Shown: in pieces, positions 48,894 through 58,787 of the stretch
How positions within the stretch are numbered: position 1 is the first letter of the stretch
Layout: each line of letters begins with the position of its first letter
Source: Pseudomonas paraeruginosa PA7
GTDB taxonomy: Bacteria > Pseudomonadota > Gammaproteobacteria > Pseudomonadales > Pseudomonadaceae
DNA length: 64,000 nt
Assembly: GCF_000017205.1 (NCBI RefSeq)
Contig: NC_009656.1
Span: 5,506,001-5,570,000, forward strand
Reading direction: 5' to 3'
Translations under genes and position numbers: made by a program
Notes under the pieces: model-generated
Seen by the model: only the letters and a program-made list of their open reading frames with translations
What the model was told of the DNA's origin: nothing
Databases searched by the model: none

Positions 48894-50192
48894 ATGATCG
48901 ACCCCCGACGCGTACTGCGTGCGCTTGCCGAACACTGGGCCCTGCTCGAGCCTCTCTGCGAGCGCTTCGATGCCGGCACCCTGAGCCTGGCGGAGCTGCG
49001 CAGCCAGCTGAACACCCAGTTACCGGAAAGCAATCCGGCGGAAATCACCGCCCTGCTCGACCAGTGGATCCGCCTGGACATCCTGGTCCCGGTGGCCAAG
49101 AGCCCCAACCGTTTCGAGCTGAACGCGCAGATCCACGACTTCCTCGCCTATCTGCGCCACGAGCACCGCCTCGGCCTGTGCCTGGAGATCGAAGCCTACC
49201 TGCGCCATCTGGAGCGCCTCGCCGGCTATATCCAGGACGCCTTCGAGACCCGCGACAGCCAGGACCTGGCGCGTCAGCTGCGGCTGCTCGACATGCGCGT
49301 GCGCGACGTCCTGAAGAAGCTCGGCAACGACGAGCAGGCGCTGATCGGCGTGGCCGAGCGGGCCAAGACCAGCGACCGGCAGATTCCCCTGGCGCAGCGC
49401 TACGCCGAGGTCCTGGCGACCTGGGACGAGTACGTCGAGCCGATGATCCAGCTGGTCAGCGCCGACGGCGCCTTCGAGCAGGGCGTGCGGCGGGTCGAGC
49501 AGGTCCTGCTGCGCCTGCTCGGCGAACAGCAGCGGCTCGGCCACCTGGTCGACGACGACCTGGTGCTGCGCACCCATGCGCGCATCCTGGAAATGCAGAC
49601 CAACGCCCAGCTGACCCTGCGCCGCGCCCGCGAACTGCTGCTGCCGCTGCGCGAAGAGGCACGCCGGCACAACGCCGTGACCCGCGGCGCCGCCCTGGCG
49701 CTGGCGGCGATCCGGCGCAAGGGCCTGGACGCCGTGCCGCAGGCGGCGATGCCGCTGTTCACCCGGCCGCAGAGCACCTTCCTCGGCACCGCCTCGCAAG
49801 TCGAAAGCTACGTCTTCGCCCTCGCCCGCTTCGAGCCGAAGCCGGCGCAGTTCCCCAAGTCCAGCGGCCCGCGCAAGAGCAACGGGCCGGCGCGACCGCC
49901 GCGCACCGCGCGCGAGATGATCGAGCGCTGCCAGGCGGCGCTGCCGCTGCCGGACCTCATGCAGTGGCTGCTGGCCCAGGAGCCGGACGGCGCCACCGAC
50001 GAACTGCTCTACTGGTTCTCTCGGCTGTCGCGCGACGCGCGCTTCCAGCGCGAGCGCCTGCAGCGCCGCGAGTACGAAACCACCGAACATTGCGTCAGCC
50101 TCTGCTCCTTCGCCCTGAATCCCGCCGCCAAGGACAAGGGCCAGGCCAGGGACGCAGACACCCTTTCCGCGAGCGAACCCCATGCATCTTGA
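48894..50192 (+). CDS. mksF: Condensin kleisin subunit MksF
   Basis: 432 residues starting MIDPRRVLRALAEHWALLEP. A winged-helix N-terminal part, a helical middle and a C-terminal FSRLSRDARFQRERLQRREY segment fit the kleisin of MukF-like systems. Gene order F-E-B copies mukFEB. It overlaps mksE by 11 bp. With MksE and MksB it forms the second condensin of P. aeruginosa, acting in chromosome organisation and segregation. Confidence 0.88.
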   Translation: MIDPRRVLRALAEHWALLEPLCERFDAGTLSLAELRSQLNTQLPESNPAEITALLDQWIRLDILVPVAKSPNRFELNAQIHDFLAYLRHEHRLGLCLEIEAYLRHLERLAGYIQDAFETRDSQDLARQLRLLDMRVRDVLKKLGNDEQALIGVAERAKTSDRQIPLAQRYAEVLATWDEYVEPMIQLVSADGAFEQGVRRVEQVLLRLLGEQQRLGHLVDDDLVLRTHARILEMQTNAQLTLRRARELLLPLREEARRHNAVTRGAALALAAIRRKGLDAVPQAAMPLFTRPQSTFLGTASQVESYVFALARFEPKPAQFPKSSGPRKSNGPARPPRTAREMIERCQAALPLPDLMQWLLAQEPDGATDELLYWFSRLSRDARFQRERLQRREYETTEHCVSLCSFALNPAAKDKGQARDADTLSASEPHAS

Positions 50193-50877
50193 CCTCTCCG
50201 AACTGACCCAGCTCGCGCCGATCTTCCGCGAACTGTTCAAGGGCTACCACATCAGCCACCGCGACCCGGAGCTGTACACCCAGCTGTCCTCGCAGCAGGA
50301 CCAGTACCGCGGTCTGTTCCGCGCCATGGGCTTCGAACTGGTCTGCGACACCCGCGGCTTCTACTACTTCGTCCCGGAGCAGGTCGGCGCCCAGGTCAAC
50401 AAGACCGCCCAGCGCCTGGCGCTGTTCACCTTCATCCTCGTCGAGCATCTCGCCGACCAGGGCCGCGACCCGCTGTCCGTGCTGGACGGCGGCAGCATCG
50501 GTCGCGAGGAACTGCCGCCGCTGCTGGAGAAATACCGCGACCTGTTCCTCCAGGCCGAAGTGCAGACCCAGGAAGAACTGGAAGAGAAAGTCATGCGCCG
50601 CCTGACCCAGCTCGGCTTCGCCTCCGAGGACAACGGCGTGTACCGCTTCATGCCGCCGATGCACCGTTTCCTCGACGTCTGCCTGTCGGTGCAGCAGGAC
50701 CGCAACCTGTCCGCCAGCCTGCATGCCGACCTGCCGTTGCAGACCCCGGTGCTGGTCGATGACGGCGAGATCGAAGCGCTGATGGCCAGCGACGAAGAAC
50801 TGGCCGAAGAGAGCGAGGAAGACGCCCTCGCCCGCGCCATCGCCGAAGAACACGCGCAACAGGAGGCTGACGCATGA
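50182..50877 (+). CDS. mksE: Condensin accessory subunit MksE
   Basis: 231 residues. MHLDLSELTQLAPIFRELFK leads into a tandem winged-helix protein (GFYYFVPEQVGAQVNKTAQR) with a strongly acidic C-terminal tail (DEELAEESEEDALARAIAEE). It starts inside mksF and ends overlapping mksB by 4 bp. MksE binds the kleisin and regulates the MksB heads. Confidence 0.88.
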   Translation: MHLDLSELTQLAPIFRELFKGYHISHRDPELYTQLSSQQDQYRGLFRAMGFELVCDTRGFYYFVPEQVGAQVNKTAQRLALFTFILVEHLADQGRDPLSVLDGGSIGREELPPLLEKYRDLFLQAEVQTQEELEEKVMRRLTQLGFASEDNGVYRFMPPMHRFLDVCLSVQQDRNLSASLHADLPLQTPVLVDDGEIEALMASDEELAEESEEDALARAIAEEHAQQEADA

Positions 50878-53720
50878 GCCAGACCCGCTACGGCATCCGC
50901 CGCTTCGCCCTGCTCAACACCGCCGGCTACAGCCTGGGCATCTTCCCGCTGGAAAACCCGCTGTCGATCTACGGCGCCAACAACCTGGGCAAGAGCGCCT
51001 CGATCAACGCCCTGCAGTTCCCGATCCTTGCCCGCCTGTCGGACATGAGCTTCGGCAAGTACAGCATGGAGCAGTCGCGGCGCTTCTACTTCGCCTCGGA
51101 TACCAGCTACATTCTCCTCGAACTCATGCTGCCCCACGGTCCGCACGTGATCGGCGTGGCCGGGCGCGGCCCGGGTGGCGGCTTCGGCCACCAGTTCTTC
51201 GCCTACGCCGGCGAGCTGAGCCTGGACCACTACCAGAAGAACGGCACCTGCCTGCGCCAGCGCGAGCTGTTCGCCAACCTCGAGCGTGAAGGCATCAAGG
51301 CCTACGAGGTGAAGCCGGAAGAGCTCCGCCGTCTGCTGGTCGGCGGGCATACCTCGATCCCGCTCGACCTGACCATGATCCCGCTGCGCTCCACCAGCGA
51401 GCAGAGCCTGAAGACCTTCCGCTCGCTGTTCATCAACCTGCTGCACATGCGCGAGATCACCGCGGCCAAGCTCAAGCAGCTGTTCCTCGACGCCTTCGAG
51501 CACAGCCTGCGCTCAGGCAACGTCGACTACATCGCCGCCTGCGAGGAAGCCTTCCGCGACGTGCGGCGGATGGAGCAGGACTACCAGGCGCTGGTCGCCG
51601 CCGGCCCGCTGGTGGAAGCCCTGGCCAATGGCGTGACCCAGCGCGACGTGCTGCGCGGCAAGATGCACCGCCTCTCGCCGCTGCTCGACAGCCTGCTCGG
51701 CACCTGGCACGACTATGCAGGCGCACGCCGCGAGGAACTGCTGATCCAGCATGAGCAGTACCGCGCCGAACAGGACGGATTGCAGAACGAACAGCGCGGC
51801 GGCACCCAGGAGCTGATGCGCCTGGAGCGCGAGATCGCCGGCATCCAGCGCTGGCTCGGCGAGCTTTCGGTGCTCAAGACCCGTTTCGCCCTGGTCGACG
51901 ACGCCAAGGTCCTCGAACAGCAGCTGCTCGCCGCCAAGGACGCCCACGATGAACTGGCCGGGGCCCTGGCCCATTCGCGGCAGTTCTCCAGCGAAGACCT
52001 GGAAGAGCGCCTGCGCGACCTGGAAAAACGCCTGAAGAGCGTCCGCCAGCAACTCGAGCACGCCGACAACAACAGCTACGCACGCCTGCGCGAAGAGTTC
52101 AGCCAGCAGGACGTGGAGCGCCTGATGCGCCTGTTCAACGGCGCGCTGTTCAGCCTGCCGCTGGGCGAGAACGGGGTGAACCTGGATGACGGCGACGTCT
52201 GGGTGAAGAGTGTTGAAGCCATCCTCGACCACTTCAAGGGCGAGCATTTCGAGGCCCCGGGCCTGAGCATCGACCTGTCGCACATCGAGCCGCCGGCATT
52301 GCAGGCCCTGGCCGACCGCGCCGCCCTGCGCGACCAGAAGGAGCGCCTGGAGAAGGAACTGAAGCAGCTCAAGACCCAGCAGAGCGTCGCCGCCGACCGC
52401 GCCGCGAGCAAGGCCCAGGCGGAAAAGCTGTACCAGGACGTGCTGGACGCGCAGAAGGCCCTGGAAGACTTCCGTCGCACCCAGACGCTGGCCGCCGAGG
52501 AGCCCGGGAAGCTCGCCGAACTGGCCCAGCTGGAGGCGTCCCAGGACGAACTCAAGCGCTCCAGCGACGCCTTCGCCGAGCGCGTCCAGCAGCTCTCCGC
52601 GCGCCTGCAACTGGTAGCCCGGCAACTGGGCGACCTGGAGGCCAAGGAGCGCACCCTGGAAGATGCCCTGCGCCGTCGCCAGTTGCTCCCGGCCGACCTG
52701 CCCTTCGGCACGCCGTTCATGGAGCCGGTGGACGACTCGCTGGACAACCTGCTGCCACTGCTCAACGACTACCAGGACACCTGGCAGGCTCTGCAGCGCA
52801 TCGACGGGCAGATCGAGGCGCTGTACGCACAGGTGCGTCTGAAGGGCGTCGCCAAGTTCGACAGCGAGGACGACACCGAACGCCGCCTGAAGCTGCTGAT
52901 CAACGCCTACGCGCATCGCCAGGACGAGGCCCTGACCCTGGCCAAGGCGCGCCGCGCGGCGGTCACCGACATCGCCCGGACCCTGCGCAACATCCGCAGC
53001 GACTACGACAACCTGGAACACCAGTTGGCCCTGTTCAACCGCGAGATCAACAAGCGCCAGGTCTCCAACCTGCAGAGCTTCCGCATCGTCCTCGCGCCGA
53101 ACAAGGATGCGCTCAAGCACATCGATCAGATCATCCACAGCGCCGGCCAGTACGAGGAGGGCGAGAACCTCTCGGTGTTCGACCTGACCCAGAGCGCCGA
53201 GCAGGACGCGAAGAACGAGGAGGCCAAGGAATACCTGGCGCGCCTGGTCGCCGCCAACCACAACCAGTTGGGCCTGAAGGACCTGTTCGAACTGGCCTTC
53301 GAGATCACCAAGGTCAACGGCCAGCCGATCATGCATACCGACATCGACGGCGCCGCCTCCAACGGCACCACCATGACCATCAAGGCGCTGACCAACATGT
53401 ACCTGCTGCTGCACCTGATGGACCGCGAGCAGGCCGGGCGCGTGCGCCTGCCCTACTACCTCGACGAGGCGGCGGACATCGACGAACGCAACCAGGCCGC
53501 ACTGCTGGAGACCAGCCTGCAACTGGGCTTCGTGCCGATCCTGGCGAGCGTGAAGCCACAGGTTTCCGCACACGTGGCGATCGACCTGGAAGGCGGTAGC
53601 GGCCCGAACGGCATCTATATCGACGAAGCCGACTGGAAATACATCCGTCGCCGCGATACCGCCGCCAGCGGCGAAACCCGCGCAGCCAGCGAGCCGGAGG
53701 AAGCCGGCGAACCGGCGTGA
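50874..53720 (+). CDS. mksB: SMC-like condensin ATPase MksB
   Basis: 948 residues. Walker A SIYGANNLGKSASINALQFP lies at residues 28-47. Long coiled coils with a central hinge-like part follow at about residues 270-750. The C-terminal head has ASNGTTMTIKALTNMYLLLH and Walker B LPYYLDEAADIDERN. It is shorter than MukB, as expected for MksB. The ATPase loads and loops DNA with MksEF. No mksG/jetD-like nuclease gene follows, so this is the housekeeping form and not Wadjet. Confidence 0.93.
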   Translation: MSQTRYGIRRFALLNTAGYSLGIFPLENPLSIYGANNLGKSASINALQFPILARLSDMSFGKYSMEQSRRFYFASDTSYILLELMLPHGPHVIGVAGRGPGGGFGHQFFAYAGELSLDHYQKNGTCLRQRELFANLEREGIKAYEVKPEELRRLLVGGHTSIPLDLTMIPLRSTSEQSLKTFRSLFINLLHMREITAAKLKQLFLDAFEHSLRSGNVDYIAACEEAFRDVRRMEQDYQALVAAGPLVEALANGVTQRDVLRGKMHRLSPLLDSLLGTWHDYAGARREELLIQHEQYRAEQDGLQNEQRGGTQELMRLEREIAGIQRWLGELSVLKTRFALVDDAKVLEQQLLAAKDAHDELAGALAHSRQFSSEDLEERLRDLEKRLKSVRQQLEHADNNSYARLREEFSQQDVERLMRLFNGALFSLPLGENGVNLDDGDVWVKSVEAILDHFKGEHFEAPGLSIDLSHIEPPALQALADRAALRDQKERLEKELKQLKTQQSVAADRAASKAQAEKLYQDVLDAQKALEDFRRTQTLAAEEPGKLAELAQLEASQDELKRSSDAFAERVQQLSARLQLVARQLGDLEAKERTLEDALRRRQLLPADLPFGTPFMEPVDDSLDNLLPLLNDYQDTWQALQRIDGQIEALYAQVRLKGVAKFDSEDDTERRLKLLINAYAHRQDEALTLAKARRAAVTDIARTLRNIRSDYDNLEHQLALFNREINKRQVSNLQSFRIVLAPNKDALKHIDQIIHSAGQYEEGENLSVFDLTQSAEQDAKNEEAKEYLARLVAANHNQLGLKDLFELAFEITKVNGQPIMHTDIDGAASNGTTMTIKALTNMYLLLHLMDREQAGRVRLPYYLDEAADIDERNQAALLETSLQLGFVPILASVKPQVSAHVAIDLEGGSGPNGIYIDEADWKYIRRRDTAASGETRAASEPEEAGEPA

Positions 53721-53728
53721 AGCGTCTG

Positions 53729-53755
53729 CCACGGCCCCGCTCGACGGGGCCGTGG
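53729..53755 (+). terminator. mksB terminator
   Basis: CCACGGCCCCG and CGGGGCCGTGG pair perfectly around a 5-base loop, 8 bp after the mksB stop codon, followed by ACTTTT. Confidence 0.85.
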
Positions 53756-53795
53756 ACTTTTCCGGTAGGCCCGGAGCCCCCGCGAAGATATAATT

Positions 53796-53817
53796 GGTTA
53801 CATTCGCATTTGTAACC
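53796..53817. promoter_or_regulatory. Palindrome upstream of hitA
   Basis: GGTTACA and TGTAACC form perfect 7-bp arms around an 8-bp spacer, 15 bp before the hitA start. It does not match the Fur consensus well. An AT-rich GATATAATT just upstream could be a -10 box, which would place the palindrome over the transcription start as an operator. Confidence 0.55.
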
Positions 53818-53831
53818 CACGGGGAGAATCC

Positions 53832-54839
53832 ATGCCTGTTCGACTTCTCAACCGTTTCCGCCACGCCACCCTGGCGTGCCTGCTCGGTTCGCTTTCCCTC
53901 AATGCGGCGGCCGATCCCGTCACCCTTACTCTCTACAATGGCCAGCACGCCGCCACCGGTATCGCCATCGCCAAGGCCTTCCAGGACAAGACCGGCATCC
54001 AGGTGAAGATCCGCAAGGGCGGAGATGGCCAGCTCGCCAGCCAGATCACCGAGGAAGGCGAACGCTCGCCGGCCGACGTGCTCTACACCGAGGAATCGCC
54101 ACCGTTGATCCGCCTGGCCAGCGCCGGCCTGCTGGCCAGGCTGGAGCCAGAAACCCTGGCCCTGGTCGAGCCGGAGCACGCCGGCGGCAACGGCGACTGG
54201 ATCGGTATTACCGCCCGCACCCGGGTACTGGCCTACAACCCGAAGAAGATCGACGAGAAGGACCTGCCGAAGAGCCTGATGGATCTTTCCGATCCGTCCT
54301 GGTCCGGCCGCTTCGGCTTCGTGCCCACCAGCGGCGCCTTCCTCGAGCAGGTCGCCGCGGTGATCAAGCTCAAGGGCCAGGAGGAAGCCGAGGACTGGCT
54401 GACCGGCCTGAAGGCCTTCGGCTCGATCTACACCAACAACGTCACCGCCATGAAAGCCGTGGAGAACGGCGAGGTCGACATGGCGCTGATCAATAACTAC
54501 TACTGGTACACCCTGAAAAAGGAAAAGGGCGAGCTGAACTCGCGCCTGCACTACTTCGGCAACCAGGACCCGGGCGCGCTGGTGACCGTCTCCGGCGCCG
54601 CGGTGCTCAAGTCCAGCAAGCACCCCAGGGAAGCCCAGCAGTTCGTCGCCTTCATGCTCAGCGAGGAAGGCCAGAAGGCGATCCTCAGCCAGTCCGCCGA
54701 GTACCCGATGCGCAAGGGGATGCAGGCCGATCCGGCGCTGAAGCCGTTCGCCGAGCTGGACCCACCGAAACTGACCCCGGCCGACCTGGGTGAGGCCAGC
54801 GAGGCCCTCAGTCTCGAACGCGACGTTGGCCTGAATTGA
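53832..54839 (+). CDS. hitA: Periplasmic ferric iron-binding protein HitA (FbpA type)
   Basis: 335 residues; signal peptide ends near LNAAADPV. The substrate-binding fold is recognised by LTLYNGQHAATGIAIAKAFQ, ADVLYTEESPPLIRLASAGL and the iron-coordinating Tyr pair in INNYYWYTLKK. It delivers Fe3+ to the HitB permease. It overlaps hitB by 4 bp. The start has GGGGAGAA upstream. Confidence 0.95.
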   Translation: MPVRLLNRFRHATLACLLGSLSLNAAADPVTLTLYNGQHAATGIAIAKAFQDKTGIQVKIRKGGDGQLASQITEEGERSPADVLYTEESPPLIRLASAGLLARLEPETLALVEPEHAGGNGDWIGITARTRVLAYNPKKIDEKDLPKSLMDLSDPSWSGRFGFVPTSGAFLEQVAAVIKLKGQEEAEDWLTGLKAFGSIYTNNVTAMKAVENGEVDMALINNYYWYTLKKEKGELNSRLHYFGNQDPGALVTVSGAAVLKSSKHPREAQQFVAFMLSEEGQKAILSQSAEYPMRKGMQADPALKPFAELDPPKLTPADLGEASEALSLERDVGLN

Positions 54840-56397
54840 TCGGCGCCGCCTCCACGCCCGTGCCCCTGCGCACGGGCTCGCGCCGACGAACGCCGTTCTG
54901 GCTGCTCCCGCCGGTCCTGCTCCTCGCCCTGCTGGCCAGCCTGCCGCTGCTCTACGTCGCGGCCAAGGCCTGGGACGCCGGCTGGCACAGCGCCTGGCAA
55001 CTGCTCTGGCGCCCCTACGTATTCCGCTTGCTGGGCAACACCCTGTGGCTGATGTTCGGCGTGACCCTGCTCAGCGCCCTGCTCGGCCTGGCCCTGGCCT
55101 GGTGCGTGGAGCGCAGCGACCTGCCGGCGCGGCGCTTCTGGAACGTGGTGCTGTGCCTGCCGTTCGCCATCCCGGCCTTCGTCAGCAGCTTCACCTGGGT
55201 TTCGCTGAGCCCGATGTACGAAGGCCTCGGCGGCGCCATCCTGGTCATGACCATGTCCAAGTACCCGCTGGTCTACCTGCCGGTGGCGGCGACCCTGCGC
55301 GGCATCGATCCTTCCCTGGAGGAGTCGGCGCGGATGCTCGGCCTGTCGCGGCGCCAGGTATTCCTGCGGGTCACCCTGCCGCTGCTGCGCCCGACCCTGG
55401 CCGCCACCGGGCTGCTGGTGGCGCTGCACATGCTGGTGGAGTTCGGCGCGCTGTCGATCCTGCGCTACCAGACCTTCACCACCGCCATCTATCAGGAATT
55501 CGAACTGGAATTCAGCAACGCCACCGCGGCGATGCTCTCCTCGGTGCTCCTGGCGCTGTGCTTCCTGCTGCTCTGGCTGGAGTTGCGCATGCGCGGCCGC
55601 GGCCGCCTGGTGCGCACCGGCCAGGGCAGCGCGCGACAGGCCGAGCGGGTTCGCCTGGGGCTGGGGAAATGGCCGCTCCAGGCGTTGCTGGTGGCGCTGG
55701 TGATCGTCGGCACCGGCATCCCGCTGGTGATGCTCGGCTACTGGCTGTACGAAGGCACCTCGGCCAGCTTCCCGCTGATGGAAATCGCCTCGACCCTGCT
55801 CTCCTCCCTGTCGCTGGCCTTCGGCGGGGCCCTGCTCAGTTGCCTGCTGGCGTTGCCGGTGAGCATCCTGGTGGTGCGCTACCCTGGCGCCCTGGCACGC
55901 TGGACCCAGCGCCTGCCATACCTCCTGCAGGCGCTGCCGGGCCTGGTGATCGCCTTGTCGCTGGTGTATTTCTCGCTGCACTACCTGCCGGCCACCTACC
56001 AGACCACCGGCCTGCTGCTGGTCGCCTACGCCCTGCTGTTCATGCCGCTGACCCAGGCGCCGATCCGCGTGGCCCTGGAAAAGGCCTCGCCGCAACTGGA
56101 GGAAGCCGCCCGCACCCTCGGCCAGACGCCGCTGATGGCCTTCCTGCGCATCACCCTGCCGATCATCTCGCCGGCCATCGGCGCCGGCTTCGTCCTGGTC
56201 TTCCTCGATACCATGAAGGAACTGACCGCCACCCTGGTGCTCGGCCCCACCGGGCTGTCGACCCTGGCCACCTCGGTCTGGGTGCACACCGCCAACCTGG
56301 AGTACGCTGCCGCCGCGCCTACGCCGCGCTGCTGATCCTGATCTCCGGCTTGCCGGTGTACCTGCTGACCACCCGGGCGCATCTCAGCGCTCACTGA
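54836..56397 (+). pseudogene. hitB: Ferric iron ABC permease HitB, with a 3'-end frameshift
   Basis: The frame opens at TTG 54836 overlapping hitA. It encodes two repeated permease units with EAA loops (LEESARMLGLSRRQVFLRVT and LEEAARTLGQTPLMAFLRIT). After about 493 codons it reads AAAAPTPRC and stops at 56335. Inserting one C near 56319 restores AAAAPYAALLILISGLPVYL, ending TTRAHLSAH at 56397. The observed product therefore loses its last membrane helix (25 residues). This may be a real mutation or a base-calling error in a C run. Otherwise the permease imports Fe3+ from HitA. Confidence 0.85.
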
Positions 56398-56432
56398 CAC
56401 CCATTCCCCACCAGCAGGCATGCATGAACGAA

Positions 56433-56466
56433 AACGCCGCTTACCCAGGTAAGCGGCGTTTCTTTT
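56433..56466. terminator. Bidirectional terminator between hitB and the MCE gene
   Basis: AACGCCGCTTACC and GGTAAGCGGCGTT form a perfect 13-bp stem with a 2-base loop, followed by TTTCTTTTT on the plus strand and U-rich on the other. It separates two convergent genes. Confidence 0.9.
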
Positions 56467-56480
56467 TGCCGGTCCGAGCA

Positions 56481-58787
56481 TCAGCGGCGGGCGGTTTCCT
56501 GCAGAGGAATCTTGGGCGCCCACTCCAGCCACTCGTCGTTGGCCGAATCGAACAGGGCGAAGGTCTGCCCCGGCTTGGCCGGTTCACCCATCTGCGCATT
56601 GTTCGGGGTGGCGAAGGCAATGCCGCCCTCCATCAGCGCCTCCATCGACTCGGTGCGCAGCGACAGGCCCTTGAACAGACTGGCGTCGACGCCGAAGCCG
56701 CTGGCATTCCAGAAGCGGCTGCCGGTACGCACCAGCGGTACGTAGCGCGGTTCGATGAGGATGTCGATCAGCACCCGGTCGGCTTGCTGGCCGAGGGCGA
56801 GGTCGATCACCTTGCCCACCGGTATCTGCCGGTAGGTCACCAGGTTGCCCGGCTTGATCGAGCCCTTGCGTGGCGCGCTGAGGGTCAACCGCAGGCCGCT
56901 TTCCCGGCCCAGCAGGTTGGGCGCTTCGGCGAGGGTCTGGAAGCGTGCCTGGCGCTCGCCCGGCGTGCTCGACGGCAGCGCCTCGATATAGGGGCCGCTG
57001 ACCAGGGTACCGAGGTTCTCGGTACGCAACAGGCCGAGCGCCGGACGCACCACCCAGAAGCGGGTTCCGCTGCGGGCGACGCGCTCGCCGGCGGAAGTCA
57101 GGCGAGCCTTCATCAGCACCCCGGAGAGGTCCGGATTCAGCTCGACGCTTTCGATCTTGCCGATGTCCAGGCCCTTGAAGCGGATCGGCGTGCCTTCATG
57201 CAGGCCGTCGGCGTTGTCGATGCTCAGCTGGATCTCCACGCCGCGGGCCATGGCCGCCTCCTCGCTGTCGAAGAGAGTGAAGCGGCGCACCCTGGTCACG
57301 GTCGGCGCCTTCGGATCCAGGGTGTCGAAGGAAATCCCCCCGGTGATCAGGGTCTGCAGCGACTCGCTCTTCACCTGCACGCCACTCAGGTTGCCGGTCA
57401 GGGTGATCCCGCTGGAGTTCCAGAAGCGCGTCGAGGTGTTCACCAGGTGTGCGTACTCCGGCTCGATGTGCACGCCCACCACCACCCGCTGGCGGTCACG
57501 CGAGAGCTGGTAGCTCTGCACGCTGCCGACGCGGACCTGGCGGTAGAGGATCGGCGCGCCGATATCGATCGAGCCGAGCTTGTCGCTGGTCAGCACCAGG
57601 TGCAGGCCGGGCGCGTCGGTGTTCAGCGGCGGTGCTTTCGGGCGGATGGTGAACTCACGGCTCGGCGCACCGCTCTTGGCGAAGCGCACATCGATGTAGT
57701 TGCCTTTGACCAGAGCTTCGAGACCGGTTATCCCGGCCAGCGAGATGCTCGGCTTGACGGTCCAGAACTCGGTGCCTTCGAGCAGCATGTCCTCGACCCG
57801 CGGATCCATCGCCAGGTCGGCGGTGGCGCTGCTGTAGTCCTTGCCCATGTCGATCGACTTGACCAGGCCGACCTGCACGCCGTTGAACATCACCGGCGTG
57901 CGGCCCGGATCGATGCCGCTGACGTCGTTCATCTTCAGCTTCACGCGCAGACCGGCCTGGGCCGCGTCGTAGTCGTCGTACAGGCGGAACGGCTTGCTCG
58001 GATCGGTGGGCGGGCTATCGGCACGGTTCTCCGGAGTGGAGAAGGCGATACCGCCGGCAACCAGGGTCAGCAGCGACTCGCTGTGCACCTTGAAGCCGGA
58101 AAGGCCGCCGGAAATGGAGATGCCGCTGGCGTTCCAGAATCGCGTGTGCTTGCGCACCAGGTCGGCGTAGGCCGGCTCGATGTGCACCTTGATCTCGATG
58201 GTGCGCTGGTCGTCGCCGAGCTGGAAGCTCTTCACCTGGCCGACCTGGATCTGCCGGTAGAACACCGGGCTGCCCTGCTCCAGGGAGCCCAGGCGATCGG
58301 CCTTGAGGGTCAGGTGCAGGCCGGGCAGCTTGTCGGAAAGGGGTGGCGGCTCCTTCAACGCGGTGAAGTAGCGTTCTTCCTTCTCGCCCTTCACCGGATC
58401 GACCGCGATGTAGACGCCGGATACCAGGGTTTCCAGGCCGGTGACGCCAGCCAGGGAAACGCGCGGCTTGACCAGCCAGAAGCGGGTGTCCTTGCTCAGG
58501 TATTCCTGGGCTTCCTTCTTGATCTCGATGGTCGCGACCACACCCTTGATGTCCTTGCTGACATGCAGGTCGGTCACCTTGCCCACCGAGATGCCCTTGT
58601 ACAGCACCTCGGTCTTGTTGGCCTGGATCCCGTCGCCGCTCTCGAAGCGGACCTGGATGTCCACCCCGGCCTGGTCGAAGGCACGCCAGGCCAGCCAGGC
58701 GCCGATCGCCAGGGCCACCAGCGGCAGCACCCAGATCGCCGACCAGTTCGAGGTCTTGTGTTTCTTCGGACTTGGCAGATCAGTCAT
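56481..58787 (-). CDS. letB: MCE-domain lipid transport protein, LetB/PqiB type, six MCE domains
   Basis: 768 residues from MTDLPSPKKHKTSNWSAIW; one N-terminal membrane helix (VLPLVALAIGAWLAWRAF). Six MCE repeats are countable from their starts: VRFESGDGIQANKTEVLYKG, LTLKADRLGSLEQGSPVFYR, VKLKMNDVSGIDPGRTPVMF, LVLTSDKLGSIDIGAPILYR, LSIDNADGLHEGTPIRFKG and LTLSAPRKGSIKPGNLVTYR. PqiB has three and E. coli LetB seven, so it is intermediate. Stacked MCE rings form a periplasmic tunnel for lipids. It overlaps the LetA-like gene by 8 bp. Confidence 0.88.
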   Translation of the reverse strand: MTDLPSPKKHKTSNWSAIWVLPLVALAIGAWLAWRAFDQAGVDIQVRFESGDGIQANKTEVLYKGISVGKVTDLHVSKDIKGVVATIEIKKEAQEYLSKDTRFWLVKPRVSLAGVTGLETLVSGVYIAVDPVKGEKEERYFTALKEPPPLSDKLPGLHLTLKADRLGSLEQGSPVFYRQIQVGQVKSFQLGDDQRTIEIKVHIEPAYADLVRKHTRFWNASGISISGGLSGFKVHSESLLTLVAGGIAFSTPENRADSPPTDPSKPFRLYDDYDAAQAGLRVKLKMNDVSGIDPGRTPVMFNGVQVGLVKSIDMGKDYSSATADLAMDPRVEDMLLEGTEFWTVKPSISLAGITGLEALVKGNYIDVRFAKSGAPSREFTIRPKAPPLNTDAPGLHLVLTSDKLGSIDIGAPILYRQVRVGSVQSYQLSRDRQRVVVGVHIEPEYAHLVNTSTRFWNSSGITLTGNLSGVQVKSESLQTLITGGISFDTLDPKAPTVTRVRRFTLFDSEEAAMARGVEIQLSIDNADGLHEGTPIRFKGLDIGKIESVELNPDLSGVLMKARLTSAGERVARSGTRFWVVRPALGLLRTENLGTLVSGPYIEALPSSTPGERQARFQTLAEAPNLLGRESGLRLTLSAPRKGSIKPGNLVTYRQIPVGKVIDLALGQQADRVLIDILIEPRYVPLVRTGSRFWNASGFGVDASLFKGLSLRTESMEALMEGGIAFATPNNAQMGEPAKPGQTFALFDSANDEWLEWAPKIPLQETARR

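Noticed and set aside
48894..53720. Wadjet (JetABCD/MksG) plasmid-defence system
   Set aside because: mksF, mksE and mksB are present, but no MksG/JetD-type nuclease follows; the next gene is hitA after a terminator. It is the housekeeping condensin.
51513..54623. 1036-codon open frame on the minus strand across mksB and hitA
   Set aside because: It is antisense to well-identified genes, has a biased Gly/Ala/Gln/Leu/Val composition, and exists because high G+C third positions remove stop codons.
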